DNA of 64,000 nt from VFKI01 sp964647825. GTDB taxonomy: Bacteria > Pseudomonadota > Gammaproteobacteria > DSM-16500. Of this stretch, positions 26,573 to 36,129 are shown piece by piece. The notes beneath the pieces are model-generated. The model searched no databases and was not told the origin of the DNA. It saw only the letters and a list, made by a program, of their open reading frames with translations. Every line of letters begins with the position of its first letter. Position 1 is the stretch's first letter. The stretch is taken from the NCBI GenBank assembly GCA_964647825.1, contig CAZYJL010000007.1, positions 1 to 64,000 on the forward strand, in the 5' to 3' direction. Both the position numbers and the translations under genes were made by a program.

Positions 26573-28513
26573 CTACTCTGTTAACTCAAGCAAAAAACGA
26601 TTCACTCGCGCAACAAATGCTGCTGGATCTGCAAGTTGCCCGCCTTCTGCAAGTAACGCTTGATCAAACAGAATTTGGACCCATTCTTTAAAACGCGCAT
26701 CATCTGTCTCTTGTTGAAGCTGAACTATCAATTTATGCGTCGGATTTAACTCAAAAACAGGCTTAATATCGGGTGTTTGCTGCCCCGCTGCTTTTAAAAG
26801 ACGCTGTAATTGAAAACCCATATCATGCTCATCCGCAACAAGACAAGCTGGTGAACTTGTTAAACGGTGCGACAAACGAACGTCTTTTACTGTTTCTCCT
26901 AAAACCGTTTTGATGCGACTCATTAGTGGCTCAAAAGTCGATTTTAATTCATTTTCTTTTTTCTCTTCATCTGCTTTTTTACTATCACTCTCTCCATCAC
27001 CCACACCTGATAGGTCAATATCACCACGTGCAACAGATTGCAATGGATGTTTGTCATATTCAGCAAGATGATTCACTAACCATTCATCAATCCGATCATG
27101 TAGTAATAAAACCTCGACATTTTTTTGACGAAATACTTCCAAATGAGGGGAAGACTTAGCTGTATTAAAACTATCCGCCGTAATATAGTAAATTTTTTGC
27201 TGTCCTGGGCGCATATTTTTCACATAATCATCAAGCGACACATCTTGTAACGATGTATCCGACCGCGTAGATGAAAAACGTAACAATTTAGCGACACGCT
27301 CACGGTTAGCAAAATCTTCCGCAGGTCCTTCTTTTAAAACATTACCAAACTGTGACCAAAACTTTGCATATTTATCTGGAGAATCTTGAATCATTTTTTC
27401 TAAAAGATCGAACACTCTTTTCACCAGCGCGGCTTTTAATTTTGGAATCACTGGATTATCTTGCAAAATTTCACGTGAAATATTTAATGGCAACACGTTG
27501 GTATCTACCACGCCACGTACAAAACGCAAATAATTTGGCATGAATTGATCAGCTTGATCCATAATAAAAACACGTTGCACGTATAATTTTAAACCATGTG
27601 CGGTCTCTCGATTCCAAAAATCCATCGGGGCTCGCGCAGGAATATATAGGAGACTAGTATAGTCAAGGCTACCACCCTCTACTTGATTATGTGTCCAAGC
27701 AAGCGGGTCTTCAAAATCGTGGGCAATATGCCGATAGTGCTCTTGATACTGTGTATCAGTAATCGTATTTTTAGGAAGCGTCCAAAGTGCTGTTGCACGA
27801 TTCACTTGCTCCCACTCTGGGATTGTCTCTTCTTTTTTCTTATCTGCATCTTGCTCTGCACTGGCTATTTTTTTCATAAAAACAGGCAGACTGATATGGT
27901 CAGAGTAGCGATTTATAATCGTTCGCAAACGCCAATCATTAAGGAAATCATTTTCACCTTCTTTTAAGTGTAAAATGATTTCTGTGCCTCTGGTCTCTTT
28001 TTCAATATTCGCAATCGTATATTCACCAGCACCTTCAGACTCCCAGCGCACACCATGATCACTGGTTAAACCAGCGCGGCGAGTCATGACGATCACGCGA
28101 TCAGCTACAATAAAAGCCGAGTAAAATCCCACACCAAATTGCCCAATAAGATGAGCATCTTTTTTCTGATCGCCCGTTAGTTTAGATAAAAACTCGCGTG
28201 TACCTGACTTAGCAATGGTACCGAGATTAGCAATCACTTCTTCACGGCTCATACCAAGCCCATTGTCTCTCAGTGTGATTGTGCGGGCTTCTGGATCAAA
28301 TGTTAGCCATGCTTTTAATTCCGCATCATTTTCATAAAGCGCAGAATCAGAAAGTGCTTCAAAACGCAAACGATCAGCTGCATCAGCAGCATTCGAAATC
28401 AGTTCACGTAAGAATATCTCTTTATTACTGTATAATGAATGAACAACCAAATGAAGCAACTGCTTCACTTCGGTTTGAAAACCTAAAGTTTCTTGTTGCG
28501 GGGCAATACTCAT
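26573..28513 (-). CDS. htpG: HtpG, Hsp90 chaperone
   Basis: 646 residues. The N-terminal GHKL ATPase has ELISNAADAADRLR, DNGLGMSREEV, LIGQFGVGFYSAF and the middle domain RVFIMDQADQFMPNYLRFVRG with NISREILQDN. The C-terminal dimerisation domain is complete. AGAGGAG lies 8 bp upstream of the ATG. A heat-shock-like promoter is listed separately. Confidence 0.98.
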   Translation of the reverse strand: MSIAPQQETLGFQTEVKQLLHLVVHSLYSNKEIFLRELISNAADAADRLRFEALSDSALYENDAELKAWLTFDPEARTITLRDNGLGMSREEVIANLGTIAKSGTREFLSKLTGDQKKDAHLIGQFGVGFYSAFIVADRVIVMTRRAGLTSDHGVRWESEGAGEYTIANIEKETRGTEIILHLKEGENDFLNDWRLRTIINRYSDHISLPVFMKKIASAEQDADKKKEETIPEWEQVNRATALWTLPKNTITDTQYQEHYRHIAHDFEDPLAWTHNQVEGGSLDYTSLLYIPARAPMDFWNRETAHGLKLYVQRVFIMDQADQFMPNYLRFVRGVVDTNVLPLNISREILQDNPVIPKLKAALVKRVFDLLEKMIQDSPDKYAKFWSQFGNVLKEGPAEDFANRERVAKLLRFSSTRSDTSLQDVSLDDYVKNMRPGQQKIYYITADSFNTAKSSPHLEVFRQKNVEVLLLHDRIDEWLVNHLAEYDKHPLQSVARGDIDLSGVGDGESDSKKADEEKKENELKSTFEPLMSRIKTVLGETVKDVRLSHRLTSSPACLVADEHDMGFQLQRLLKAAGQQTPDIKPVFELNPTHKLIVQLQQETDDARFKEWVQILFDQALLAEGGQLADPAAFVARVNRFLLELTE

Positions 28514-28550
28514 TGAAAGTTAGCTCCTCTTGAATAATATCTCTAACCGA

Positions 28551-28581
28551 CTATGTGGGAGCATAAGGGGTAAAATTCAAC
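28551..28581 (-). promoter_or_regulatory. Possible sigma-32 promoter of htpG
   Basis: On the minus strand GTTGAAT, a 15-bp spacer and CCCACAT resemble the heat-shock consensus CTTGAAA-N13-16-CCCCATNT, with two mismatches in the -35 and one in the -10. It ends about 40 bp before the htpG start, and htpG is a sigma-32 gene in enterics. Sequence match alone is moderate. Confidence 0.4.
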
Positions 28582-28629
28582 ACCTTTCTTGCTGAAATGA
28601 GATAAAAAAACAGAATTATTCGGATTTTA

Positions 28630-28702
<73 letters not shown>

Positions 28703-28717
28703 AAAAGGACCGCTGGA

Positions 28718-29308
28718 TCAAACACTCTTCAAAAAAGCTGTTTCCGTTGCGGTAGATAGTCGACCTAGCATTGCATTCCGTTGCGGAAACCGGCCGAACT
28801 CCCTTATAACACGGAAATGCGCATAAGCATAGGCTAAAAACAATTGATAGACTTGCGTTGTTTCTGCCATAGAAAGTGAAACCAAATTCTGAAAAAGTCG
28901 GATAGACTTCTCCTGATAGTCTATGCTCTCTGAATGAACAAGTGGCATGTAAAAGAAAACACGTTCGATTAACGTCAGTGACTGATCTACTTTTTTACTT
29001 AGCCCCTCTATACATAACTTTTGTGCCCTATCGTCATAGTCAAACGATTGCGATAGGCCACGGTAATATACCCGAGAAAATTGATCATATAAAAGGATTA
29101 ATGCTAAACGACCCCGTGGCACTTGTTCCCAATCTTGCAATTTACCCTCTATAGCAGCTGACCACTCGGCACGAAATTTTTCTACCATTGTTAACTTGAG
29201 CTGCTCATTTTCACCAAACCATAGCTGCGTGCGGTCACTAGACGGCAAATCTGCATGACCTAAATCACCAAACCAAAAATTGAGTAATTCATGTATGCGA
29301 TCTGTCAT
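28718..29308 (-). CDS. DUF924 family protein
   Basis: 196 residues. The opening ELLNFWFGDLG and WFGENEQLKLTMVEKFRAEW, the central LALILLYDQFSRVYYRG and VFFYMPLVHSESIDYQEKS are signature stretches of this widespread all-helical (TPR-like) family. Molecular function is unknown. It is 23 bp downstream of the L,D-transpeptidase gene on the same strand, so part of an arginase/LDT/DUF924 cluster. Confidence 0.9.
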   Translation of the reverse strand: MTDRIHELLNFWFGDLGHADLPSSDRTQLWFGENEQLKLTMVEKFRAEWSAAIEGKLQDWEQVPRGRLALILLYDQFSRVYYRGLSQSFDYDDRAQKLCIEGLSKKVDQSLTLIERVFFYMPLVHSESIDYQEKSIRLFQNLVSLSMAETTQVYQLFLAYAYAHFRVIREFGRFPQRNAMLGRLSTATETAFLKSV

Positions 29309-29331
29309 CCATGTCTTCCAATTACAAAAAA

Positions 29332-29814
29332 TTAATTTTCATCAATCAGAATGCGTGTAGCAGGTGACACGATATCAAATAATTCAACAATATCGGTATT
29401 ACGCATACGTATACAACCACGCGAACCTGGCACACCCATTTGCGAATCGTCCGGACTACCGTGAATATAAATATATCTACGCATGGTATCTACACCTTTA
29501 AGACGATTTTTTCCTTTTTCTAATCCACTCAACCAAAGAATGCGAGTCAAAATCCAATCTCGATCAGGATGCTCAGCCCGTAACGCCGAGCTAAAAATTT
29601 CACCTGTTGGTCTTCTTTCAACGAATACGGTATTTAATTGACAGTCTTTGCCAATTTTAGCTCGGATACTATGCCATCCACGCGGCGTCATTTCACTATT
29701 TGCTTGCTCACCAACGCCTTTTTTTGATGTTGAGATACGATAGACTTTTACAATCTCATTCGCAGAAAGAACAAATAGTTTTTGTGATGCAATACTTACT
29801 TTAAGCTGTATCAT
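29332..29814 (-). CDS. L,D-transpeptidase (YkuD domain), no signal peptide
   Basis: 160 residues consisting almost solely of a YkuD domain. The catalytic motif is HGSPDDSQMGVPGSRGCIRM: His about 114 and Cys about 132 followed by R, the intact HxGx14-17(S/T)HGC-type site with S-R-G-C. It would cross-link or modify peptidoglycan. There is no visible signal peptide, transmembrane segment or LysM domain, as in other cytoplasm-looking small YkuD proteins, so export is unexplained. It overlaps the arginase gene by 4 bp. Confidence 0.88.
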   Translation of the reverse strand: MIQLKVSIASQKLFVLSANEIVKVYRISTSKKGVGEQANSEMTPRGWHSIRAKIGKDCQLNTVFVERRPTGEIFSSALRAEHPDRDWILTRILWLSGLEKGKNRLKGVDTMRRYIYIHGSPDDSQMGVPGSRGCIRMRNTDIVELFDIVSPATRILIDEN

Positions 29815-30704
29815 TTATTGGATCCCAATATGGCTAAAATAAGCTGAGCAATAACGTTTTCTGTTTTATGATCAACATCTAAATGAGGATCAAATTCCAC
29901 GATTTCGATCCCTTTTAATAATGGATCATTTGCAAAAATTTTTAATGCATGAAAGAGCTCTACAGCACGAAGACCATCAGGTTCAGCAACACCTGTACCA
30001 GGTGCATCTTGTGGGTCAATACTATCAATATCGAATGTAATGCAATAGCCAGCGGGGCTATTTGTCACAATGCGTTTTGCTTCAGTAAGAACAGTTTGCA
30101 ATCCTCGCGCATGAATTTCATCCATGTAAAATACTTTAACCCCTAACTCGTTCAGTAATGCAGCTTCTTCAGACTCAAAGCTACGTACACCCACTAAGCA
30201 AACGTGTTTAGGATTTAATACAGGAGAAAAATCATATAACTGTGTGAGCGTCGATGCACCACGACCTAATAAACAAGCCAGAGGCATACCGTGCAAATTA
30301 CCCGAATGCGTGGTTTCAGGTGTATGACTATCCATATGCGCATCAATCCAAAGCAATCCGGGTTGTTGCCCTACTGCTTTTGCAAGACCATTCACCGTTC
30401 CAATTGCTGATGTATGGTCTCCACCCAAAACGACAAAACATTTTTTTTCCGTCACTAACGACGCAACGACATTAGCCAGTTGACGAGATAAAGCAGCAAC
30501 TATTTCCACAATAGGATAATTATCTTTTTGATCGTATTTAATCAATTCTTTCCAAGAAACAGAGAATTCTTTTTGAAGTAATGCCATAACAGGTGATTGT
30601 TGCATCACGAGCGGGCCCGCCTCACTACGTGAATCAGCGCCCGCTATACCTGATGCATAGCCTATCAAAAAGAGCTCTTTCTTTCTTTTAACATCACTCA
30701 ACAT
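29811..30704 (-). CDS. rocF: Arginase-family ureohydrolase, probably arginase
   Basis: 297 residues. The manganese-binding motifs are all present: GGDHT, DAHMDSHTPETTHSGNLHG and SFDIDSIDP-like ITFDIDSIDPQDAPGTG. NLHGMPLACLLG and the C-terminal EIVEFDPHLD are typical of arginase, which hydrolyses arginine to ornithine and urea; agmatinase or formiminoglutamase is less likely. Arginase in a host-associated bacterium could deplete host arginine, but housekeeping arginine catabolism is the simpler reading. It heads the arginase-LDT-DUF924 operon. Confidence 0.87.
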   Translation of the reverse strand: MLSDVKRKKELFLIGYASGIAGADSRSEAGPLVMQQSPVMALLQKEFSVSWKELIKYDQKDNYPIVEIVAALSRQLANVVASLVTEKKCFVVLGGDHTSAIGTVNGLAKAVGQQPGLLWIDAHMDSHTPETTHSGNLHGMPLACLLGRGASTLTQLYDFSPVLNPKHVCLVGVRSFESEEAALLNELGVKVFYMDEIHARGLQTVLTEAKRIVTNSPAGYCITFDIDSIDPQDAPGTGVAEPDGLRAVELFHALKIFANDPLLKGIEIVEFDPHLDVDHKTENVIAQLILAILGSNK

Positions 30705-30734
30705 AGCTTGTTTCTCCCATGAGGGAAAAAGAAA

Positions 30735-31103
30735 TCAGCTAATTCCAGTAATACTAAATGTTGCTGTTGTGGAGCTAGGACCAGTTAAAGTGCATGTGAC
30801 TGTTGTATCAGCCGCGGCTGCAGCTGCGGTAATTGTATAACCTGCGGGCAAACCACCTTGTAATAACGTACCGCCATCTGTGCAATTTGTTACAGGAACG
30901 CCTTTTGCTGAGTTTACCTTGCGAGCAGTGTAATTTATTGAATTTGCTGCAGCAATCGAGGCAGCAACACTATTTGTAGCGGCTGTTCTCGCATCAGAAG
31001 AAAGGTCAATAAATTTGGGAACAGCAACAGCTGCGAGCAAGCCAAGAATAATAATAACAATGACTAATTCAACCAGTGTAAAACCCGACTGTGTATTCCT
31101 CAT
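30735..31103 (-). CDS. mshA: Major type IV pilin, MshA-like
   Basis: 122-residue prepilin. The leader MRNTQSG is cut before FTLVELVIVIIILGLLAA, leaving an N-methyl-Phe and the conserved Glu at mature position 5. The mature part has two Cys near the C-terminus (VTNCTDG and TVTCTLTG), which can form the D-loop disulfide. It is shorter than MshA of Vibrio (about 170). It is the last gene of the minus-strand msh block, 81 bp after mshG. No second pilin-like mshB is present on this side. Confidence 0.85.
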   Translation of the reverse strand: MRNTQSGFTLVELVIVIIILGLLAAVAVPKFIDLSSDARTAATNSVAASIAAANSINYTARKVNSAKGVPVTNCTDGGTLLQGGLPAGYTITAAAAAADTTVTCTLTGPSSTTATFSITGIS

Positions 31104-31184
31104 GAACCTTTTCTCCCTTTAATATAAAAAAACAGTTAGTTATTACTCATCGATTTTAAACAACTCCTACCACTGACAGCAACT

Positions 31185-32408
31185 TTATGCATTTGTTAAA
31201 TTGACCATATTCCAAATGGGCAAATAAACAGCAAATGCTAGCATAAGAATAATAATTGCAAGCCCTACAATCATGACAGGTTCAAGAATATCATTCAGTC
31301 GTTTAATATCGTATTCTACTTCTCGTTGATAATAGATAGCCATATGATCTAGCATCGCTGCGAGCTCACCTGTTTCTTCACTCACAGAAAGCATTTGAAT
31401 TTCTAGTGGCGTAAAAAGTCCTGTCACAGCTGCAGCACGTGACAAGGTAAACCCATGACGAACAGAATCAGCAAGTGTATAGATTTCTTTAGTGGCATAT
31501 GCATTTCCAACTGTGCTGGCAACAAGTTCAATACCTTCTACCAAAGGAATACCCGAACTAATTACCATAGAAAACGCTTGCGCAAATCGCAACAAAACAA
31601 CTCTACGTAGAATTTTTCCAATTACTGGAATAGATAACTGTAATTTTCCCCACCATAATTTACCTCTCGGTTTACTTAACCAATAAATAAAACCAGCGAT
31701 ACTTATCACAATAAGAGGAAGTAACAAAAACCAATAAGCTAAGAAGAAATCAGAAATTTGAATTAGCACTTTTGTTAACATCGGTAGTTGGACATTTGCT
31801 TGTGAAAATACACGCGCAAATGTCGGTATCACCCATCCCGCCACCGTAAAAAAGGCTAAAATAACAGAAATTAGAATAAATGCCGGATAACGTAATGCAG
31901 TTTTCGCTTTTTTTAAGGCAGAAGACTCTAATTCAAGATATTGATTAAGCCTTAGAAAAGATTCATCTAAATGCCCAGTATTTTCTCCCACCCGTACCAT
32001 GCTTAACATGACAGGTGAAAAAAGGTCTGGATAATCCTGCATCGCTGAGGCAATGTCTCTACCTGTCTCAAGACGCTCAACAATACCATTTAGTCCTTGC
32101 GACATTCTAAGCGAGCGAGCATTTTCTGCCAATTGACGTAATGCCAATGTAATAGTGACACCACTCTTTAAGAGAGTATACATTTGTCGTGAAAATACGC
32201 CCATTTCCTCAACGCTAACAGGTTTTATCCCTAAAAATTTTTTTAATTGTGTCAAAATATCTTTTTTTTCACTTTGTAAAACAATTGATACGGGTGTTAA
32301 CCCCTCTTTCGTTAGTTGCGCTCCCAACATAATAGCAGATTGCGCAAGACGCGATCCGCGAATACGTTTACCCTCCAAATTACGACCTTCGTATTCAAAT
32401 GTCGGCAA
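31185..32408 (-). CDS. mshG: MshG, inner-membrane platform protein (PilC/GspF family)
   Basis: 407 residues with two T2SS F domains (about 70-190 and 270-395) and three membrane segments. FSRQMYTLLKSGVTITLALRQLAE and FAQAFSMVISSGIPLVEGIEL are characteristic. It anchors pilus assembly and interacts with the ATPase. It overlaps mshE by 14 bp. Confidence 0.92.
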   Translation of the reverse strand: MPTFEYEGRNLEGKRIRGSRLAQSAIMLGAQLTKEGLTPVSIVLQSEKKDILTQLKKFLGIKPVSVEEMGVFSRQMYTLLKSGVTITLALRQLAENARSLRMSQGLNGIVERLETGRDIASAMQDYPDLFSPVMLSMVRVGENTGHLDESFLRLNQYLELESSALKKAKTALRYPAFILISVILAFFTVAGWVIPTFARVFSQANVQLPMLTKVLIQISDFFLAYWFLLLPLIVISIAGFIYWLSKPRGKLWWGKLQLSIPVIGKILRRVVLLRFAQAFSMVISSGIPLVEGIELVASTVGNAYATKEIYTLADSVRHGFTLSRAAAVTGLFTPLEIQMLSVSEETGELAAMLDHMAIYYQREVEYDIKRLNDILEPVMIVGLAIIILMLAFAVYLPIWNMVNLTNA

Positions 32409-34149
32409 CTGTCACATCCCTATTTCCTTGTGCATCGGGTAAATCTTCAATTAATTCGCCCATGATACGAATAATTTCACTCACTGTGGTTGTGCCATTT
32501 TTTACTAGATCAAGGCCGCTTGCCACGAGTGGTCTAAAATGCTTTTGTTTATAAGATAAATGCATAAATTCAACAGAATTATTCATGCGTAATGCATCAG
32601 CCATTTGCTCGTCAATTTCAAGCATTTCATAAATGCCTACTTGACCACGGTATCCCGTATTATGACAGTATGTGCAACCAATACCTTCATGAAACTTGAA
32701 ATTCTCAATAGCAAAACTAGGGGCAACGCCCATTAACCATGTTTTTTCTTGTAATGTCAGTGTATGTTCTTTTGCACAATGGGGACACATGCGCCGCACC
32801 AATCGTTGCGCCATCACCGCACGCAAAACAGAGGCAAGAATATAACTTTCTGCTCCCATATCTAGTAATCGTATAACACTACTAGCTGAATCATTTGTAT
32901 GCAAAGTCGCCAGCACAAAATGCCCCGTCATCGCAGCACGTAATGCAATAGAAACCGTCTCCTTATCACGTAATTCCCCAATCATAATCACATCAGGATC
33001 TTGACGTAATATTGAGCGCAACACTCTTGCAAAAGTTAAATCAATCTTTGGCAATACCTGTACTTGACTTATGCGTGACATTCGATATTCAACAGGATCT
33101 TCTACGGTAATAATTTTAATGTCAGGTGTATTCATCCCATTTAACAGACTATATAAAGTCGTAGTTTTACCACTACCTGTTGGACCTGTTACCAACAAAA
33201 TACCGTTAGGCAGTGAAAGAATTTTTTTTAAGCGATCGACCATATAATCAGGCACACCCATATGACCTAAATCGACTACTTCTGCTGATTGATTCAACAA
33301 TCGCATAACAACGGATTCACCGAACTGCACTGGCAATGTTGAAAGACGCACATCAAAATTTTTACCGTGAATACGTATACTAAAACGTCCATCTTGTGGA
33401 ATACGTTTTTCTGTAATATTCAACCCAGCCATTAGTTTTAGACGTAATGCTAAAGCACTTGCTACTTTTTTTTCTTTTAAAATTTGCTCATGTAAAACAC
33501 CATCAATACGCTGGCGAATACGTAACACAAATTCATCTGGCTCGATATGAATATCTGATGCACCAACTTGCACAGCATCGGCAAAAATAGATTGTAATAA
33601 TTTTAAAACCGGTGCATCCGTTTCTGAAATGCCTTCTGCAATATTCTCAATATCATAATCATTTTGTGCTAACTCAACGGATAACTCTTCCGCTAACGAA
33701 GTAATTTCTGTCGTACGTCGATAAATCATATCAATCGTTTTTAATAAATCAGCTTCTCTGACCAACACAATTTTCATTGGTTTTTGTAAAATTTTTTGTA
33801 ACGCATCCGTCGCAACCAAATCTTGTGGATCAGCCATACCCACTGTATAACTCTTGTCATCACCAGATAATACAATTGCACGATGACGGCGTGCTTCAAT
33901 TTCTGGTAACAACATAGCAACCGCAGGATCAATAACATAATTTCTTACATCAACCAAAGGAATGCCAAGCTGATTCGCCAGCAATTCCAATAGTTGATCT
34001 TCTGCAACAAAACCTAAATTAACAAGCACCTGTCCTAATCGATCACCTGTTAACTGTTGTTCTTTAATAGCTGTTTCTAATTGTTGAGCTGTGATAAGAC
34101 CTTTCTCTTCTAAAAGTGTACCTAAATGGATTCTCTGAATCGGGACCAT
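32395..34149 (-). CDS. mshE: MshE, pilus assembly ATPase with MshEN domain
   Basis: About 584 residues from the ATG at 34149, which has AGGA 9 bp upstream; family members start at this point, so the upstream in-frame ATG at 34191 is unlikely. The N-terminal MshEN region has HLGTLLEEKGLITAQQLETA and RLGQVLVNLGFVAEDQLLEL with LLANQLGIPLV, the tandem motif that binds c-di-GMP in MshE. The ATPase core has Walker A GPTGSGKTT, the Asp box, Walker B and a CxxC...CxxC zinc knuckle (CPHC, CTYC). It drives pilus extension and is likely controlled by c-di-GMP; binding here is inferred from motif. Confidence 0.93.
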   Translation of the reverse strand: MVPIQRIHLGTLLEEKGLITAQQLETAIKEQQLTGDRLGQVLVNLGFVAEDQLLELLANQLGIPLVDVRNYVIDPAVAMLLPEIEARRHRAIVLSGDDKSYTVGMADPQDLVATDALQKILQKPMKIVLVREADLLKTIDMIYRRTTEITSLAEELSVELAQNDYDIENIAEGISETDAPVLKLLQSIFADAVQVGASDIHIEPDEFVLRIRQRIDGVLHEQILKEKKVASALALRLKLMAGLNITEKRIPQDGRFSIRIHGKNFDVRLSTLPVQFGESVVMRLLNQSAEVVDLGHMGVPDYMVDRLKKILSLPNGILLVTGPTGSGKTTTLYSLLNGMNTPDIKIITVEDPVEYRMSRISQVQVLPKIDLTFARVLRSILRQDPDVIMIGELRDKETVSIALRAAMTGHFVLATLHTNDSASSVIRLLDMGAESYILASVLRAVMAQRLVRRMCPHCAKEHTLTLQEKTWLMGVAPSFAIENFKFHEGIGCTYCHNTGYRGQVGIYEMLEIDEQMADALRMNNSVEFMHLSYKQKHFRPLVASGLDLVKNGTTTVSEIIRIMGELIEDLPDAQGNRDVTVADI

Positions 34150-34160
34150 AAGGCGTATTC

Positions 34161-35219
34161 CTATAAAGGATGAAGCTTGGTTTCTATCCAAGCTTTTAGT
34201 ACAGGAGATAACTTATCGCTTTCTTCCGCATGCGAATAAGCTGATAATGCACCCTTATGTTTACCAGCACTTTCCAGTGAAACAGCTAACCCCATCCATA
34301 AAATTGGATTACGTGGATTTTGTGTAATCAATGTTTTGTAAAGATTGACCGCCATCTGCGGCTGATTGGTACGCTGATAGAGTGCCGCCATCAGTGCATA
34401 ATAGTCAGCATGCTCATTGATCGGCGGCGAAAATTCTTCAAGCAATGCAAGTGCATCTGCCAATCGATTATTTTTGATTAGCATTTTTGCTGTATTGAGT
34501 GTTTGTTGATAAACGGGAATAACAACTGGTTTTTTATTTACAATAGTTGGAAGATCCGCATGATAATGAAAACGCATTTCAAATACTGGTTTTTTTGCTG
34601 TCTCAACCCAATTTGCTGCTATTAATTCTGCACCTTTTTTTAATGAAAATTTTAAAAGCACATGACCATTTTTTTCTGGTTTTATCATGGCATTTTTTAA
34701 TGCGCTACTTGGATAATCGATAGATGGTAAATTTGCGAAAGGCAATGCATGCTCAAGCGTCAAAAGAATATTTTCTTCTGCTACATCGAAAGCGAGCCGA
34801 TACAATATTTTTTCACTAGAAAACAAACGCAACACAGTTTCATCTTCTTGTGTTTGTAATGTGACGCCGGTAATCAATGCTAATGGCAAAGCGATATCGG
34901 CACGAGGATGAAAAACAGCGGGCGCATTAATAGATGAAGATAACAACCCATTGTTTTTTATATGTTCATCTGTATGGATTATTAAATTTGCAGGAGAGGA
35001 TATTTCTTTTTTTGTTATTTTATTTTCATGCCAATTTTGAAAAATGATATAACAATCTATTATAAAAATAAAAAAAGCAAAAACACTTAACATAACAACC
35101 AACCACGCACTTTTATTATTTTTTTTGCTACGCCACGTCGGTAAAGGTAGAAAATTTTTAGTTACTTTTTGAGCTTCTCGTTTATCAAGATCTTTTAGTG
35201 CTTGATTAATAACACTCAT
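34161..35219 (-). CDS. mshN: MshN-like TPR protein
   Basis: 352 residues. The N-terminus MSVINQALKDLDKREA is the MshN/GspB/ExeB signature, followed by a membrane segment (WLVVMLSVFAFFIFIIDCYI), a periplasmic middle and TPR units at about 230-350 (DALALLEEF..., YYALMAALYQRTNQPQMAVN, NPILWMGLAVSLESAGK). Required for MSHA biogenesis in Vibrio. Position between mshM and mshE fits. Confidence 0.87.
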   Translation of the reverse strand: MSVINQALKDLDKREAQKVTKNFLPLPTWRSKKNNKSAWLVVMLSVFAFFIFIIDCYIIFQNWHENKITKKEISSPANLIIHTDEHIKNNGLLSSSINAPAVFHPRADIALPLALITGVTLQTQEDETVLRLFSSEKILYRLAFDVAEENILLTLEHALPFANLPSIDYPSSALKNAMIKPEKNGHVLLKFSLKKGAELIAANWVETAKKPVFEMRFHYHADLPTIVNKKPVVIPVYQQTLNTAKMLIKNNRLADALALLEEFSPPINEHADYYALMAALYQRTNQPQMAVNLYKTLITQNPRNPILWMGLAVSLESAGKHKGALSAYSHAEESDKLSPVLKAWIETKLHPL

Positions 35220-35232
35220 CGCTCATTCCTTT

Positions 35233-36129
35233 TTACAGAAACCACCAAATAACAGCCAGCAATAGCAACACGCCCAAACTAAACAATAGGTTTATTCCTA
35301 ATGTAAATCGTCCAGATAAAATCGCTGCCTCCGTATCTGCTATAGCAGTTTTTATAATTCTGGAATTAATTTTTTGTTTTCCTTTACCATAAGCGATTAA
35401 TAATGCTTTATGACAAAGTATATTAATTAATCTAGGTGTACCTTGGCTTGCACGATATAAAATACTTCGTGCACGTTTTGTAAAAAGAGATGTTTGCATA
35501 TTTCCGGCAATAGCAAGCCGGTGAAACAAATAAGTATCCAATTCTTTTCTATCTAATTTACTCAAAAAACAGGAAAAACTGATACGTTGTTTTAATTGTC
35601 TTAAATGTTGCTGATTAAGTCTTTCATCCAACTCAGGCTGACCAAATAAAACGACTTGTAGCAAACGCGTCTTATGCGTTTCTAAGTTAGTTAATAGACG
35701 TAATGCTTCTAGACTGTCATCAGACAATGCTTGCGCTTCATCTAACAATAAAACCGGCTGGCGATTATCTGCATGTAGTTGTAATAATTTTTGATTTATC
35801 GCATTTAATAACTCATGTTGATCAAGTAAGTTATTCAGATCAACACCCAACTCACGCGCAAGTGCACGGCGCAATTCCACTGGATTTAAATCTGGGTTAG
35901 GAATCCATGCTGTAAAAAATTTTTTTTCTAGGCTATCTAATAATTTTCGACATAACAATGTCTTTCCTGAGCCAACTTCACCTGTTATTTTAATAAAACC
36001 TTCGCCGCTTCGTAAACTAAATAAAATTGTATCAAGTGCTTCTTGATGTCCTTTAAGATGACAAAAAAAACTTGCGTCGGGTGTCATCACAAAAGGAAAT
36101 TCTTTAAAACGAAAGTAATCAAGGTACAT
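35233..36129 (-). CDS. mshM: MshM, ExeA-like AAA ATPase
   Basis: 298 residues from the ATG at 36129, with GGGGAAAGAG before it; an earlier start at 36171 would add 14 residues lying in mshL. The ExeA hallmark MYLDYFRFKEFPF..TPD opens the protein. Walker A is GEVGSGKTLLCRKL and Walker B VLLLDEAQALS. A single C-terminal membrane segment is present. It lacks the peptidoglycan-binding domain of full ExeA. It probably helps insert the secretin. It overlaps mshL by 11 bp. Confidence 0.9.
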   Translation of the reverse strand: MYLDYFRFKEFPFVMTPDASFFCHLKGHQEALDTILFSLRSGEGFIKITGEVGSGKTLLCRKLLDSLEKKFFTAWIPNPDLNPVELRRALARELGVDLNNLLDQHELLNAINQKLLQLHADNRQPVLLLDEAQALSDDSLEALRLLTNLETHKTRLLQVVLFGQPELDERLNQQHLRQLKQRISFSCFLSKLDRKELDTYLFHRLAIAGNMQTSLFTKRARSILYRASQGTPRLINILCHKALLIAYGKGKQKINSRIIKTAIADTEAAILSGRFTLGINLLFSLGVLLLLAVIWWFL

